Source of the DNA: Nocardioides lijunqiniae | GTDB taxonomy: Bacteria; Actinomycetota; Actinomycetes; Propionibacteriales; Nocardioidaceae | DNA: 64,000 nt | Assembly: GCF_015024225.1 (NCBI RefSeq) | Contig: NZ_JACJGM010000005.1 | Coordinates: forward strand, 124,001-188,000 | Direction of reading: 5' to 3' | The notes under the pieces: generated by a model | The model's input: the letters and a program-made list of their open reading frames with translations, nothing else | Told to the model about the DNA's origin: nothing | Database searches by the model: none | Part shown: piece by piece, positions 17,640 through 25,285 of the stretch | Position numbering within the stretch: position 1 is the first letter of the stretch | Layout of the letters: every line of letters starts with the position of its first letter | Position numbers and translations under genes: made by a program

Positions 17640-18278
17640 ATGACGCACGACCACGGAGCGATGGGCCACGGCGCGGGCTCGGGCCTGAACGCGATGGCGG
17701 CGAGCGCCACGCTGCACTGCCTGACCGGCTGCGCCGTGGGCGAGGTGCTCGGCATGATGATCGGGGCGGCGGTGGGACTCTCCACCGTGGCGACGGTCGT
17801 CCTGGCCGTGGCCCTGGCCTTCCTGTTCGGGTACTCGCTGTCGACCCTGCCGCTGCTGGCCTCGGGACTCTCGGTGGGCGCGGCCCTGTCGGTGGTGCTG
17901 GCGGCCGACACCCTGTCCATCGTCACGATGGAGCTGGTCGACAACGGCGTGATGATGCTCGTGCCCGGAGCGATGGAGGCGACGCTGGCGGAGCCGGTGT
18001 TCTGGCTGAGCATGGCGCTCGCGCTGGGCGTCGCCTACGCCGCCGCCTACCCGGTCAACCGGGCCCTGCTGGCGCGGGGCAGGGGGCACGCGCTGACGCA
18101 CGACTTCCACGGCGCCCCCGTGGTGCGCCGCTGGGTGCCGACCCTGGGCACCGCCACCCTCGCGGTGGCGATCGGTGCCTTCCTGGTGGGCGGCCTGGTC
18201 GCCTCCCTGTCGGTGCCCGACGAGCCCGCGCCGTCGCAGCGGCACGCGGAGGGCGACACGCCGCACGCCAAAGCGTGA
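17640..18278 (+). CDS. DUF4396 integral membrane protein
   Basis: 212 aa with an N-terminal His-rich start ([11 protein letters not shown]), the paired-cysteine segment [15 protein letters not shown] typical of DUF4396, and about five hydrophobic helices. A long [19 protein letters not shown] segment follows. The C-terminus is again His-containing ([14 protein letters not shown]). The CxxxC motif on a membrane helix, the His-rich tails and the CsoR-like operator in front suggest copper or heavy-metal handling. This is inference, as the family has no firm function. The stop lies immediately before the LexA box of recA. Confidence 0.8.
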   Translation: MTHDHGAMGHGAGSGLNAMAASATLHCLTGCAVGEVLGMMIGAAVGLSTVATVVLAVALAFLFGYSLSTLPLLASGLSVGAALSVVLAADTLSIVTMELVDNGVMMLVPGAMEATLAEPVFWLSMALALGVAYAAAYPVNRALLARGRGHALTHDFHGAPVVRRWVPTLGTATLAVAIGAFLVGGLVASLSVPDEPAPSQRHAEGDTPHAKA

Positions 18279-18279
18279 G

Positions 18280-18295
18280 TCGAACAGGTGTTCGG
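18280..18295. promoter_or_regulatory. LexA (SOS) box upstream of recA
   Basis: TCGAAC-AGGT-GTTCGG matches the actinobacterial/Bacillus-type SOS box TCGAAC-N4-GTTCGA at 11 of 12 conserved positions. It begins one base after the preceding stop codon and lies 165 bases upstream of the recA start, implying a long recA leader. It predicts LexA repression of recA-recX. Confidence 0.85.
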
Positions 18296-18460
18296 GTTAG
18301 GTTGGTCTCCGTAAGCAGGCGCAGCCACCCCGCCGACACCGACGCTGTCCACAGCCCCGCTCCTCGCGGCACCGGACTGTCGGCGGTCCGGTCTAGCGTC
18401 CAGCCAGACGACAACGACAACCGACGAAGCTCGCTCACACAGACGAAGGACGGACACATC

Positions 18461-19513
18461 ATGGCTGGTGGAGACCGCGACAAGGCCCTCGACGCGGCAC
18501 TGCTCAACATCGAGAAGCAGTTCGGCAAGGGGTCGGTCATGCGCCTCGGCGACGAGACCCGCGCCCCCCTGGAGGTCATCCCCACGGGGTCGATCTCCCT
18601 CGACGTCGCCCTCGGCCTCGGCGGCCTGCCGCGCGGCCGCGTGGTGGAGATCTACGGACCGGAGTCCTCCGGTAAGACGACGGTCGCCCTGCACGCCGTC
18701 GCCAACGCCCAGCGCGCCGGCGGCATCGTGGCGTTCATCGACGCCGAGCACGCGCTCGACCCCGACTACGCGAAGAACCTCGGCGTCGACACCGACGCCC
18801 TGCTGGTCTCGCAGCCCGACTCCGGTGAGCAGGCGCTCGAGATCGCCGACATGCTGATCCGCTCGGGCGCGCTCGACCTGATCGTCATCGACTCCGTGGC
18901 CGCGCTCGTGCCCCGCGCCGAGATCGAGGGCGAGATGGGCGACAGCCACGTCGGCCTCCAGGCCCGGCTGATGAGCCAGGCGCTGCGCAAGATGACCGGT
19001 GCCCTCAACAACTCCGGCACCACGATGATCTTCATCAACCAGCTGCGCGAGAAGATCGGCGTGATGTTCGGCTCGCCCGAGACCACCACCGGTGGCAAGG
19101 CGCTGAAGTTCTACTCCTCGGTCCGCCTCGACGTGCGCCGCATCGAGACCCTCAAGGACGGCACCGACATGGTCGGCAACCGCACCCGGGTCAAGGTCGT
19201 CAAGAACAAGGTGGCCCCGCCGTTCAAGCAGGCGGAGTTCGACATCATGTACGGCAAGGGCATCAGCCGCGAGGGTGGCCTGATCGACGTCGGCGTCGAG
19301 GCCGGCCTGGTCCGCAAGGCCGGTGCTTGGTACACCTACGAGGGCGACCAGCTCGGCCAGGGCAAGGAGAACGCCCGCACCTTCCTCAAGGACAACCCCG
19401 ACCTGGCCAACGAGCTGGAGAAGAAGATCCTCGAGAAGCTCGGTGTCGGCCCCCAGGTCGACGCCCCCGCCGACGACCTGAGCGACGAGCCGATCGGTGT
19501 CGACTCCTTCTGA
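18461..19513 (+). CDS. recA: Recombinase RecA
   Basis: 350 aa from the ATG at 18461, preceded by GAAGGA. It catalyses homologous strand exchange and LexA self-cleavage. Walker [10 protein letters not shown] (about 66-74), Walker [13 protein letters not shown], loop L1/L2 regions ([20 protein letters not shown] and [19 protein letters not shown]) and the C-terminal acidic tail are all present and complete. No intein is present. recX overlaps its 3' end by 17 bases. An SOS box lies upstream. Confidence 0.98.
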   Translation: MAGGDRDKALDAALLNIEKQFGKGSVMRLGDETRAPLEVIPTGSISLDVALGLGGLPRGRVVEIYGPESSGKTTVALHAVANAQRAGGIVAFIDAEHALDPDYAKNLGVDTDALLVSQPDSGEQALEIADMLIRSGALDLIVIDSVAALVPRAEIEGEMGDSHVGLQARLMSQALRKMTGALNNSGTTMIFINQLREKIGVMFGSPETTTGGKALKFYSSVRLDVRRIETLKDGTDMVGNRTRVKVVKNKVAPPFKQAEFDIMYGKGISREGGLIDVGVEAGLVRKAGAWYTYEGDQLGQGKENARTFLKDNPDLANELEKKILEKLGVGPQVDAPADDLSDEPIGVDSF

Positions 19514-20117
19514 GCCCGACCCCTGGCTCGGCGACGTCCGTGACGGGGTGGCGGCGTGGACCCGGTCCGCGCCACCGCTCCCGTCCGCGGACCTCCCTCC
19601 GGACCCCGTCGCCGACGGTCCGGACGCCGACCTGGAGTCGGTCGCCCGCAAGATCCTCCTGGACCAGCTGACCGGTCAGGCCCGCTCCCGCAGCGAGCTC
19701 GCCACCAAGCTGGCCAAGAAGAACGTCCCCGACGACCTCGCGACCCGCCTGCTCGACCGCTTCGAGGAGGTCGGCCTCGTCGACGACGAGGCGTTCGCCC
19801 GCCTCTGGGTCGCCAGCCGTCAGCCGGGCAAGGGCCTGGCGCGACGGGCCCTCGCCCAGGAGCTGCGCCGCAAGGGCATCGACGACGAGGTCGCCCGCGA
19901 GGCGCTCGACGAGATCGACCCGTCGGAGGAGGAGCACTCCGCGCGCCTGCTGGTCCGCAAGAAGCTGCGGACCCTCACCCGCGTCGACGACACCACCGCC
20001 ACCCGACGCCTCGTCGGCATGCTCGCCCGCAAGGGCTACGGCTCCGGCCTCGCCTTCTCGGTCGTCAAGGACGAGCTCCGCAACGCCGACCGCGACGCCC
20101 CCGACCTCGACGTGTAG
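19497..20117 (+). CDS. recX: Regulatory protein RecX
   Basis: 206 aa; inhibits or modulates RecA filaments. The C-terminal ~150 residues show the three helical repeats of RecX ([43 protein letters not shown], LVRKKLRTL...). The N-terminal ~45 residues are a Pro/Asp-rich, probably disordered extension. The GTG start at 19497 overlaps recA by 17 bases, the usual coupling in actinobacteria. Confidence 0.92.
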   Translation: MSTPSEPDPWLGDVRDGVAAWTRSAPPLPSADLPPDPVADGPDADLESVARKILLDQLTGQARSRSELATKLAKKNVPDDLATRLLDRFEEVGLVDDEAFARLWVASRQPGKGLARRALAQELRRKGIDDEVAREALDEIDPSEEEHSARLLVRKKLRTLTRVDDTTATRRLVGMLARKGYGSGLAFSVVKDELRNADRDAPDLDV

Positions 20118-20168
20118 CCGGGCAGCGAGGGGGCGACGCCCCGCGCGAGCGGATGCCACAATCATCGC

Positions 20169-20663
20169 GTGGCCGACGAGCGCGAGATCCTGACCTACGA
20201 GATGTTCGGCGGCGCGGTGCGCGACCTGGCGCAGCAGGTGGCCGACGACGGCTACGAGCCCGACCTGGTGCTCTCGATCGCCCGCGGCGGGCTGGGGCTC
20301 GGGATGGGCCTGGGCTACGCCCTGGACGTCAAGAACCTCTCGGCGGTCAACGTGGAGTTCTACACCGGCGTCGACACCCGCCTGGACGTGCCGATCATGC
20401 TGCCGCCCACGCCGGCGGCGGTCGAGCTCGCCGGCCTCAAGGTGCTGATCGCCGACGACGTCGCCGACACCGGCAAGACCCTGGAGATCGTGCGGGAGTT
20501 CTGCGCCGACCACGTGGCCGAGGCACGGATCGCGGTGATCTACGAGAAGCCGTGGACGGTCGTGAAGCCCGACTACGCCTGGCGGCGCACGGAGCGCTGG
20601 ATCGACTTCCCCTGGTCGAGCTCTCCGCCGGTCGTGCGACGCGGTGGTGCCGCGGACGCATGA
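20169..20663 (+). CDS. Purine-type phosphoribosyltransferase family protein
   Basis: 164 aa, GTG start. The PRPP-binding motif of type I phosphoribosyltransferases is VLIADDVADTGKTL in the second half, with LSIARGGLGLG earlier as the pyrophosphate loop. The family includes xanthine/hypoxanthine PRTases and many regulators, and the substrate cannot be chosen from sequence. Its stop overlaps the start of the following acetyltransferase (ATGA), so the two are co-translated. Confidence 0.82.
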   Translation: MADEREILTYEMFGGAVRDLAQQVADDGYEPDLVLSIARGGLGLGMGLGYALDVKNLSAVNVEFYTGVDTRLDVPIMLPPTPAAVELAGLKVLIADDVADTGKTLEIVREFCADHVAEARIAVIYEKPWTVVKPDYAWRRTERWIDFPWSSSPPVVRRGGAADA

Positions 20664-21373
20664 GCGGGGCGACGACCCGCCTGGTCGTGCACGACCGGGG
20701 GCACGAGCTGCTGGGCGCGGTGCACCCGGGGGAGTCGTGGGCCGCGGCCGCCCGTCGTACCGTCGCCAGCCTGCACGCCGACCCGGTCCCGGTCGACCTG
20801 TCGGGCGAGGTCAAGCAGTTCCGTCTCGACCACGACAACCGCGTGACAGTCCGACCCATGACCCCCGGCGACCTCCCCGACGTCGCGCGCTGGCGTGCGG
20901 CCGAGCACGTGCGCCGGTGGTGGCCGGGCGACGGGGCGGCGACGCTCGAGGCCGTCACCGCCACGTACGGACCCTCGATCGACGGGATGACCCCCACGCG
21001 GATGTACGTCGCGGAGGTCAACGGCCGCTCGATCGGCTTCCTCCAGGACTACCGGATCCGCGACTACCCCGACTTCGCGATGCTGGCGCCCGACCCGGAC
21101 GCCGTCGGCGTGGACTACGCGATCGGCGAGACGGGCTGGCTCGGGAGGGGGTTCGGTCCGCGCATCCTGTGGGCGTGGATGCCCCGGGCGCTGCGCCGCT
21201 TCCCGGACGCCCGCTGCCTGTTCGCGGCTCCCGACCACCGCAACACCGCATCGCTGCGGATCCTGGAGAAGGTGGGCTTCGCCCCGGGGGTGTGGTTCGA
21301 CGAGCCGCAGAGCGACGGGGGCGTCGCCACCATGGTCGGGTGCACCCTCGACGTCGCGACGGTCCTGGCCTGA
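20660..21373 (+). CDS. GNAT acetyltransferase resembling AAC(6')-type enzymes
   Basis: 237 aa. From about residue 62 the sequence follows the AAC(6')-Ib pattern: VRPMTPGDLPDVARW, HVRRWWPGDGA, YGPSIDGMTP, NGRSIGFLQDYRI, VGVDYAIGETGWLGRGFG (acetyl-CoA loop), APDHRNTASLRILEKVGF. Such enzymes acetylate aminoglycosides or other amines, but chromosomal homologues often have other substrates, so resistance is not implied. The first ~60 residues form an extra N-terminal region of unknown role. Coupled by ATGA to the phosphoribosyltransferase. Confidence 0.8.
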   Translation: MSGATTRLVVHDRGHELLGAVHPGESWAAAARRTVASLHADPVPVDLSGEVKQFRLDHDNRVTVRPMTPGDLPDVARWRAAEHVRRWWPGDGAATLEAVTATYGPSIDGMTPTRMYVAEVNGRSIGFLQDYRIRDYPDFAMLAPDPDAVGVDYAIGETGWLGRGFGPRILWAWMPRALRRFPDARCLFAAPDHRNTASLRILEKVGFAPGVWFDEPQSDGGVATMVGCTLDVATVLA

Positions 21374-21404
21374 GCGAGCCGGGTCGGCCTGGGATAGTGC
21401 TCCC

Positions 21405-22259
21405 ATGACCCTCGCCACCGTCGAGCCCCTCGTGCGGCTCCCTCCCGGACCCGTGACGCTCGCCGACATCCCCGCGGACGGCAAGCCCGGCTTCGACGGC
21501 ACCAAGGAGGAGGGGGAGGCGGCGCTGGCCGCACTGGGTCCCGAGCTCGCCGACGTGCAGGAGCGGCTCTTCGCGGAGCGCACCACCGGCTCGCCGCGAC
21601 GGATCCTGCTCGTCCTGCAGGGCATGGACACCTCCGGCAAGGGCGGGGTGCTGCGCCACACCGTCGGCCTGGTCGACCCGCAGGGCGTGCAGATCAAGGC
21701 GTTCAAGGCCCCCACCAAGACCGAGCTGAGCCACGACTTCCTCTGGCGGATCCGCAAGGAGCTGCCCGAGCCCGGCCACATCGGCGTCTTCGACCGTTCC
21801 CACTACGAGGACGTTTTGATCGGGCGCGTGCACGAGCTGGCCGACGCCGAGGAGATCGAGCGCCGCTACGACGCGATCAACGAGTTCGAGGAGGAGCTGG
21901 TCGCCGGCGGCACCGTGGTGCTGAAGGTGATGCTGCACATCTCCGCGGCCGAGCAGAAGGCGCGCCTCCTGGCCCGGCTCGACAACCCCGAGAAGTACTG
22001 GAAGTTCAACCCCGGCGACGTCGACGAGCGCGCCCACTGGGCGGCGTACCAGGACGCCTACGAGGTGGCGCTGGAGCGCACCAACACCGAGCTGGCGCCG
22101 TGGCACGTCGTGCCGAGCGACCGCAAGTGGTTCCGCAACCTCACCATCGCGCGGCTGCTGCACGAGAAGCTGCTGCAGATGGCGCCCACCTGGCCGGCTG
22201 CGGACTTCGACGTGGAGGAGCAGCGCGCGCGCCTGGTCAACGAGGTGCTGGTGACGTGA
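21405..22259 (+). CDS. ppk2: Polyphosphate kinase 2 family protein
   Basis: 284 aa nucleotide kinase using polyphosphate. Walker A is LQGMDTSGKGG (around residues 68-78) and the lid/substrate motif is VFDRSHYEDVL; the C-terminal W-x-P-x-x-R-KWFRN segment (VVPSDRKWFRNLTIARLL) is also typical. A single PPK2 domain of this length usually phosphorylates ADP or AMP. The downstream HipA-like gene starts inside the stop codon (GTGA). Confidence 0.9.
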   Translation: MTLATVEPLVRLPPGPVTLADIPADGKPGFDGTKEEGEAALAALGPELADVQERLFAERTTGSPRRILLVLQGMDTSGKGGVLRHTVGLVDPQGVQIKAFKAPTKTELSHDFLWRIRKELPEPGHIGVFDRSHYEDVLIGRVHELADAEEIERRYDAINEFEEELVAGGTVVLKVMLHISAAEQKARLLARLDNPEKYWKFNPGDVDERAHWAAYQDAYEVALERTNTELAPWHVVPSDRKWFRNLTIARLLHEKLLQMAPTWPAADFDVEEQRARLVNEVLVT

Positions 22260-23020
22260 TCCCGACCGTCTCCGTCACGCGCTACATCACGCCGCTGCGC
22301 GAGGGCGGCAGCCTCCCCGGTGTGGTCGAGGCCGACGACCTGGGCACCTACGTCTGCAAGTTCCGCGGCGCCGGTCAGGGCGTGCGGGTCCTCGTGGCCG
22401 AGGTCGTGGTCGGCGAGCTCGCGCGCCGCATGGGCCTGGACACGCCGCGCCTCGTCGCGCTGGACCTGGACCCGGAGATCGCCCGCTACGAGGCCGACGA
22501 GGAGGTCCAGGACCTCCTCAACGCCAGCCCGGGCCTCAACCTCGGCGTCGACTTCCTGCCCGGCTCCTTCGGCTACGACGGCGACCTCCCGGCGGGTGCG
22601 GGCGACGCGGCGGCCGTCGTGTGGCTCGACGCCTTCTGCGCCAACGTCGACCGCACCTGGCGCAACCCCAACCTGCTGGTGTGGCACGGCAACCTGTGGG
22701 TCATCGACCACGGCGCGTCGCTGTACTTCCACCACGCCTGGTCCGGTGGCGTCACCGACCCCGCACGCTTCGCCGCGCAGCCCTGGGACCCCAGCGACCA
22801 CGTCCTGCTCGACCGGGTCCGCGACCTGAGCGGCACCGACGAGCGGCTCAGCGCGCTCGTCACGCCCGAGCTGCTGACCGAGGTCGTCGCCCAGGTGCCC
22901 GACGTGTGGCTCGAGCCGGTGCCCGGCACCGAGGACCCCGAGGCCCTGCGGGCGGCGTACGTCGCCTTCCTCACCGCCAGGCTCGGCACCCGCCAGTGGC
23001 TCCCGACGGTGGCCGGCTGA
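22256..23020 (+). CDS. HipA-like kinase family protein
   Basis: 254 aa from the GTG at 22256. It is shorter than true HipA and is recognised by CKFRGAGQGVRVLVAEVVVGELARRMG (ATP-binding Lys and the following helix), LDAFCANVDRTWRNPNLLVW (catalytic N-x-D-R loop) and LWVIDHGASLYFHH (metal-binding D). There is no HipB-type antitoxin next to it. Instead a DUF3037 gene follows with a TGATG junction, a pairing seen in many bacteria. Substrate unknown. Confidence 0.82.
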   Translation: MIPTVSVTRYITPLREGGSLPGVVEADDLGTYVCKFRGAGQGVRVLVAEVVVGELARRMGLDTPRLVALDLDPEIARYEADEEVQDLLNASPGLNLGVDFLPGSFGYDGDLPAGAGDAAAVVWLDAFCANVDRTWRNPNLLVWHGNLWVIDHGASLYFHHAWSGGVTDPARFAAQPWDPSDHVLLDRVRDLSGTDERLSALVTPELLTEVVAQVPDVWLEPVPGTEDPEALRAAYVAFLTARLGTRQWLPTVAG

Positions 23021-23400
23021 TGTCGCGCCTCGCCTACCAGTACGTCGTCCTGCGCTGCGTGCCGCGCGTCGAGCGCGAGGAGTTCCTCAACGTCGGGGTG
23101 GTGGTCTACTGCCAGGCCGCCGACTACCTCGCCGCCGCCTGGAACGCCGACCGCGAGCGGTTGCAGGCCCTCGACCCCCGCCTCGACGTCGACCGGGTGT
23201 GTGACGCGCTGGCCTACGTCGACGCGATCTGCGCCGGCGACCCGCGCGGGGGATCCGCCGCTCTCCAGCCCCGGGGCCAGCGCTTCGGCTTCCTCAAGGC
23301 CCCCAAGAGCACCGTCCTCCAGCCCGGCCCCGTCCACGGCGGCGTCACGACCGACCCGCCCCGGCAGCTCGAGCGCCTCCTCAGCCAGCTCGTCGGCTGA
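23020..23400 (+). CDS. DUF3037 family protein
   Basis: 126 aa, MSRLAYQYVVLRCVPRVEREEFLNVGVVVYCQ: the YxVxRxVPxxxREEFxNVGVV pattern is the DUF3037 signature. No catalytic motif is apparent. The start shares one base with the stop of the HipA-like kinase gene, strongly suggesting that the two proteins act together. Followed by a palindromic intergenic repeat and then a convergent gene. Confidence 0.85.
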   Translation: MSRLAYQYVVLRCVPRVEREEFLNVGVVVYCQAADYLAAAWNADRERLQALDPRLDVDRVCDALAYVDAICAGDPRGGSAALQPRGQRFGFLKAPKSTVLQPGPVHGGVTTDPPRQLERLLSQLVG

Positions 23401-23421
23401 CGGACGAGGGTCGCGCGGGGT

Positions 23422-23535
23422 CCGGGGGTTGAGGAAGGCGCGCTAGCGCCTGTCTCGAAACCCCGCGCGGGGGCTTGATGCGCAGGTGCGCCGTCCGGAG
23501 GTTTCGAGACGGTTGCTGGCGCAACCTCCTCAAGC
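23422..23535. repeat. Palindromic intergenic repeat between convergent genes
   Basis: CCGGGGGTTGAGGAAGG...TGTCTCGAAACCCC (23422-23464) is followed by an inverted partner GGTTTCGAGACGGTTGC...GCAACCTCCTCAAGC (23500-23535). The same building blocks occur at 33396-33484. Inner hairpins (for example GGCGCGCTAGCGCC and GGTTGCTGGCGCAACC) add to the structure. Its position between the 3' ends of two convergent genes suggests a bidirectional terminator or REP-like element. Confidence 0.8.
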
Positions 23536-23551
23536 AACGGGGTCGGAACCC

Positions 23552-24295
23552 TCAGACAGGCACGAGCTCCACGGCGCCGACGGCGTAGCGCGCCAGGATG
23601 GTGCGGGCGACCTCGGGGTGGGCGCCGAGGGGCTCGGCGACCGCCACGGCGCCGGCCTCGAGAGCGAGCTCCGCGGCTCGGTCGACCAGGGCCCCGGGGG
23701 CCAGGAAGAGCGACGCGACGGCGATGTGGCGACGGCCTTCGGCGCGGAAGGCGCGCACGGCCTCGCCGGTGGCCGGCGGGGCGCTGGCGGCGTAGGCCGC
23801 GCTGACGGGCAGCTTGTGGTGAGTGCCCCACAGACGGGCCAGACGGGCGACGGCCTGGTTGGCCAGCGGGTCGGTGGAGCCGGCCGCGGCCAGGACGAGC
23901 GCGTCCAGCTCACGCACGCGGGAGCTGCGCAGCGCCTCGCGCAGCCGCTCGTCGAGCACCTCGAGGAAGCAGGCCTCCAGCCCGAGGATCGACGTCACGC
24001 GGATCTGCAGGCCGGGGTGGCGTCCGGTCGCCTCGGCGACGGCCGCGGGCACGTCGACGGCACCGTGGTAGGTCTCGCTGAGCAGCAGGGGGACGACGAC
24101 GATCTCGTCGTGCCCGGCCTTGACCAGCCGGTCGACGACGGTCTGGAAGTGGGGCTTGGCGAGGTCCAGGAACGCCTTCTCGACGCGCAGGTCCGGGCGC
24201 ATGGCCTTGACCTCGGCGACGAGGGCGGTGATGGTCTTGGTCGACCGCGAGTCACGACTTCCGTGAGCCAGGGCCACCAGTGCAGGAGCAGCCAT
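23552..24295 (-). CDS. sirB: Sirohydrochlorin ferrochelatase, CbiX/SirB type
   Basis: 247 aa. Inserts iron into sirohydrochlorin to make the siroheme needed by sulfite reductase. Catalytic His is in LVALAHGSRD (H11), with the second metal-binding motif LLSETYHGAVDVP (E74, H77 region). The length corresponds to a two-domain CbiX-like protein. It is the last gene of the sir operon, matching M. tuberculosis sirA-cysH-che1 (Rv2391-Rv2393). Its ATG overlaps the stop of a 26-codon ORF that also carries its GAGAGGAGG ribosome site. Confidence 0.9.
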   Translation of the reverse strand: MAAPALVALAHGSRDSRSTKTITALVAEVKAMRPDLRVEKAFLDLAKPHFQTVVDRLVKAGHDEIVVVPLLLSETYHGAVDVPAAVAEATGRHPGLQIRVTSILGLEACFLEVLDERLREALRSSRVRELDALVLAAAGSTDPLANQAVARLARLWGTHHKLPVSAAYAASAPPATGEAVRAFRAEGRRHIAVASLFLAPGALVDRAAELALEAGAVAVAEPLGAHPEVARTILARYAVGAVELVPV

Positions 24296-24375
24296 CAGCG
24301 CGGCCTCCTCTCGTGAGCGGGTGGAGCAGAGACACCGACGACGCTGTCGGGGACGTGGGACCGGGAGTCGTTCAT
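24295..24375 (-). CDS. Micro-ORF between cysH and sirB
   Basis: 26 codons starting with an ATG that overlaps the cysH stop (ATGA) and ending with a TGA that overlaps the sirB start (TGATG). It exactly fills the gap and includes the sirB ribosome site AGGAGG. The peptide begins MNDSRSHVPDSV and ends ERRPR. It may simply couple sirB translation to cysH rather than make a functional peptide. No homology is claimed. Confidence 0.4.
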   Translation of the reverse strand: MNDSRSHVPDSVVGVSAPPAHERRPR

Positions 24376-25118
24376 GAGTGGATCCCGCACTCGGTCTTGG
24401 TGGTGCCGGCCCAGCGCCCGCTGCGCGCGTCCTCGCCGGGGGCGACGCGTCGGGTGCACGGAGCGCAGCCGATCGAGGGGTAGCCGTCGTAGACGAGCGG
24501 GTTGACCAGCACGCCGTTCTCGGCGATGTAGCGCTCGACCTGCTCGTCGGTCCACCGCGCGAGCGGGGAGACCTTGACCTTGCCCTTCTTGGCGTCCCAG
24601 CCGATGACCGGCGCGATCACGCGGTTGTGGGTCTCGGCGCGGCGCAGCCCCGTCGCCCAGGCGTCGTACGACGCCAGCGAGTCGGCCAGCGGCTTGACCT
24701 TGCGCAGCGCGCAGCACAGGTCGGGGTCGGTCTTGTAGAGGTCCTTGCCGTACTGCGCGTCCTGCTCGGCCACCGTCTGCACGGGGGTGATCGTCAGCAG
24801 GTTGACGTCCAGGGTGGCCTGCACCGCGTCGCGGGTGCCGATGGTCTCCACGAAGTGGTAGCCGGTGTCGAGGAAGACCACGTCGACGCCCGGGACCGTC
24901 TTGGCGGCCAGGTCGGCGAGCACGGCGTCTCCCATCGAGGAGGTGATGCAGAACCGCTCGCCGAAGGTGGCGGCGGCCCACTCGATGATGTGCTCGGCCG
25001 GTGCGAGCTCGAGCTCGGCGCCCCAGTGGGACACCAGCTCGCGCAGCTCCTCGGGGGAGCGGCCGGCGGTCAGCGAGCCGCGGTTGGCGCGGGCTGCCGC
25101 GGTGGTGGCGGTGGTCAT
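24372..25118 (-). CDS. cysH: Assimilatory APS reductase (phosphoadenylylsulfate/adenylylsulfate reductase)
   Basis: 248 aa, reduces adenylylsulfate to sulfite. It carries both cysteine pairs that hold a [4Fe-4S] cluster in APS-type reductases: CC in DPDLCCALRKVKPL and CxxC in YPSIGCAPCTRRV. The catalytic Cys lies near the C-terminus in TKTECGIH. The presence of the cluster cysteines indicates APS rather than PAPS as substrate. The start at 25118 overlaps the stop of the zinc-ribbon gene (ATGA). Confidence 0.94.
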   Translation of the reverse strand: MTTATTAAARANRGSLTAGRSPEELRELVSHWGAELELAPAEHIIEWAAATFGERFCITSSMGDAVLADLAAKTVPGVDVVFLDTGYHFVETIGTRDAVQATLDVNLLTITPVQTVAEQDAQYGKDLYKTDPDLCCALRKVKPLADSLASYDAWATGLRRAETHNRVIAPVIGWDAKKGKVKVSPLARWTDEQVERYIAENGVLVNPLVYDGYPSIGCAPCTRRVAPGEDARSGRWAGTTKTECGIHS

Positions 25119-25285
25119 GCCTTCACCTCCCGCCGCAGCATCCCGAGCATCGTGACGGTGAACGCGCGCTGGCACGACCGACACTCCCACGCGCCCTTGA
25201 CCGAGGAGTCGTCCGACTCGTGGGGCCACAGGTTGTCGTCGGCGCAGTAGGGGCAGTGGAACGGCACGGCGCGCTCGGTGCTCAT
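25115..25285 (-). CDS. Small zinc-ribbon protein in the sulfite reductase operon
   Basis: 56 aa, MSTERAVPFHCPYCADDNLWPHE..., with two CxxC knuckles (C11-x2-C14 and C35-x2-C38), enough for one zinc ribbon. Both ends overlap neighbours by 4 bases: its ATG with the sir stop and its stop with the cysH start. A small protein in this position is common in actinobacterial sulfur operons. It might help electron transfer or assembly, but no function is proven. Confidence 0.8.
   Translation of the reverse strand: MSTERAVPFHCPYCADDNLWPHESDDSSVKGAWECRSCQRAFTVTMLGMLRREVKA

Noticed and set aside
18461..19513. Intein in recA
   Set aside because: The reading frame is continuous with all motifs at normal spacing and normal length.
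20660..21373. Aminoglycoside resistance gene
   Set aside because: The fold is AAC(6')-like, but chromosomal GNAT proteins of this branch often act on other amines; resistance cannot be read from sequence.
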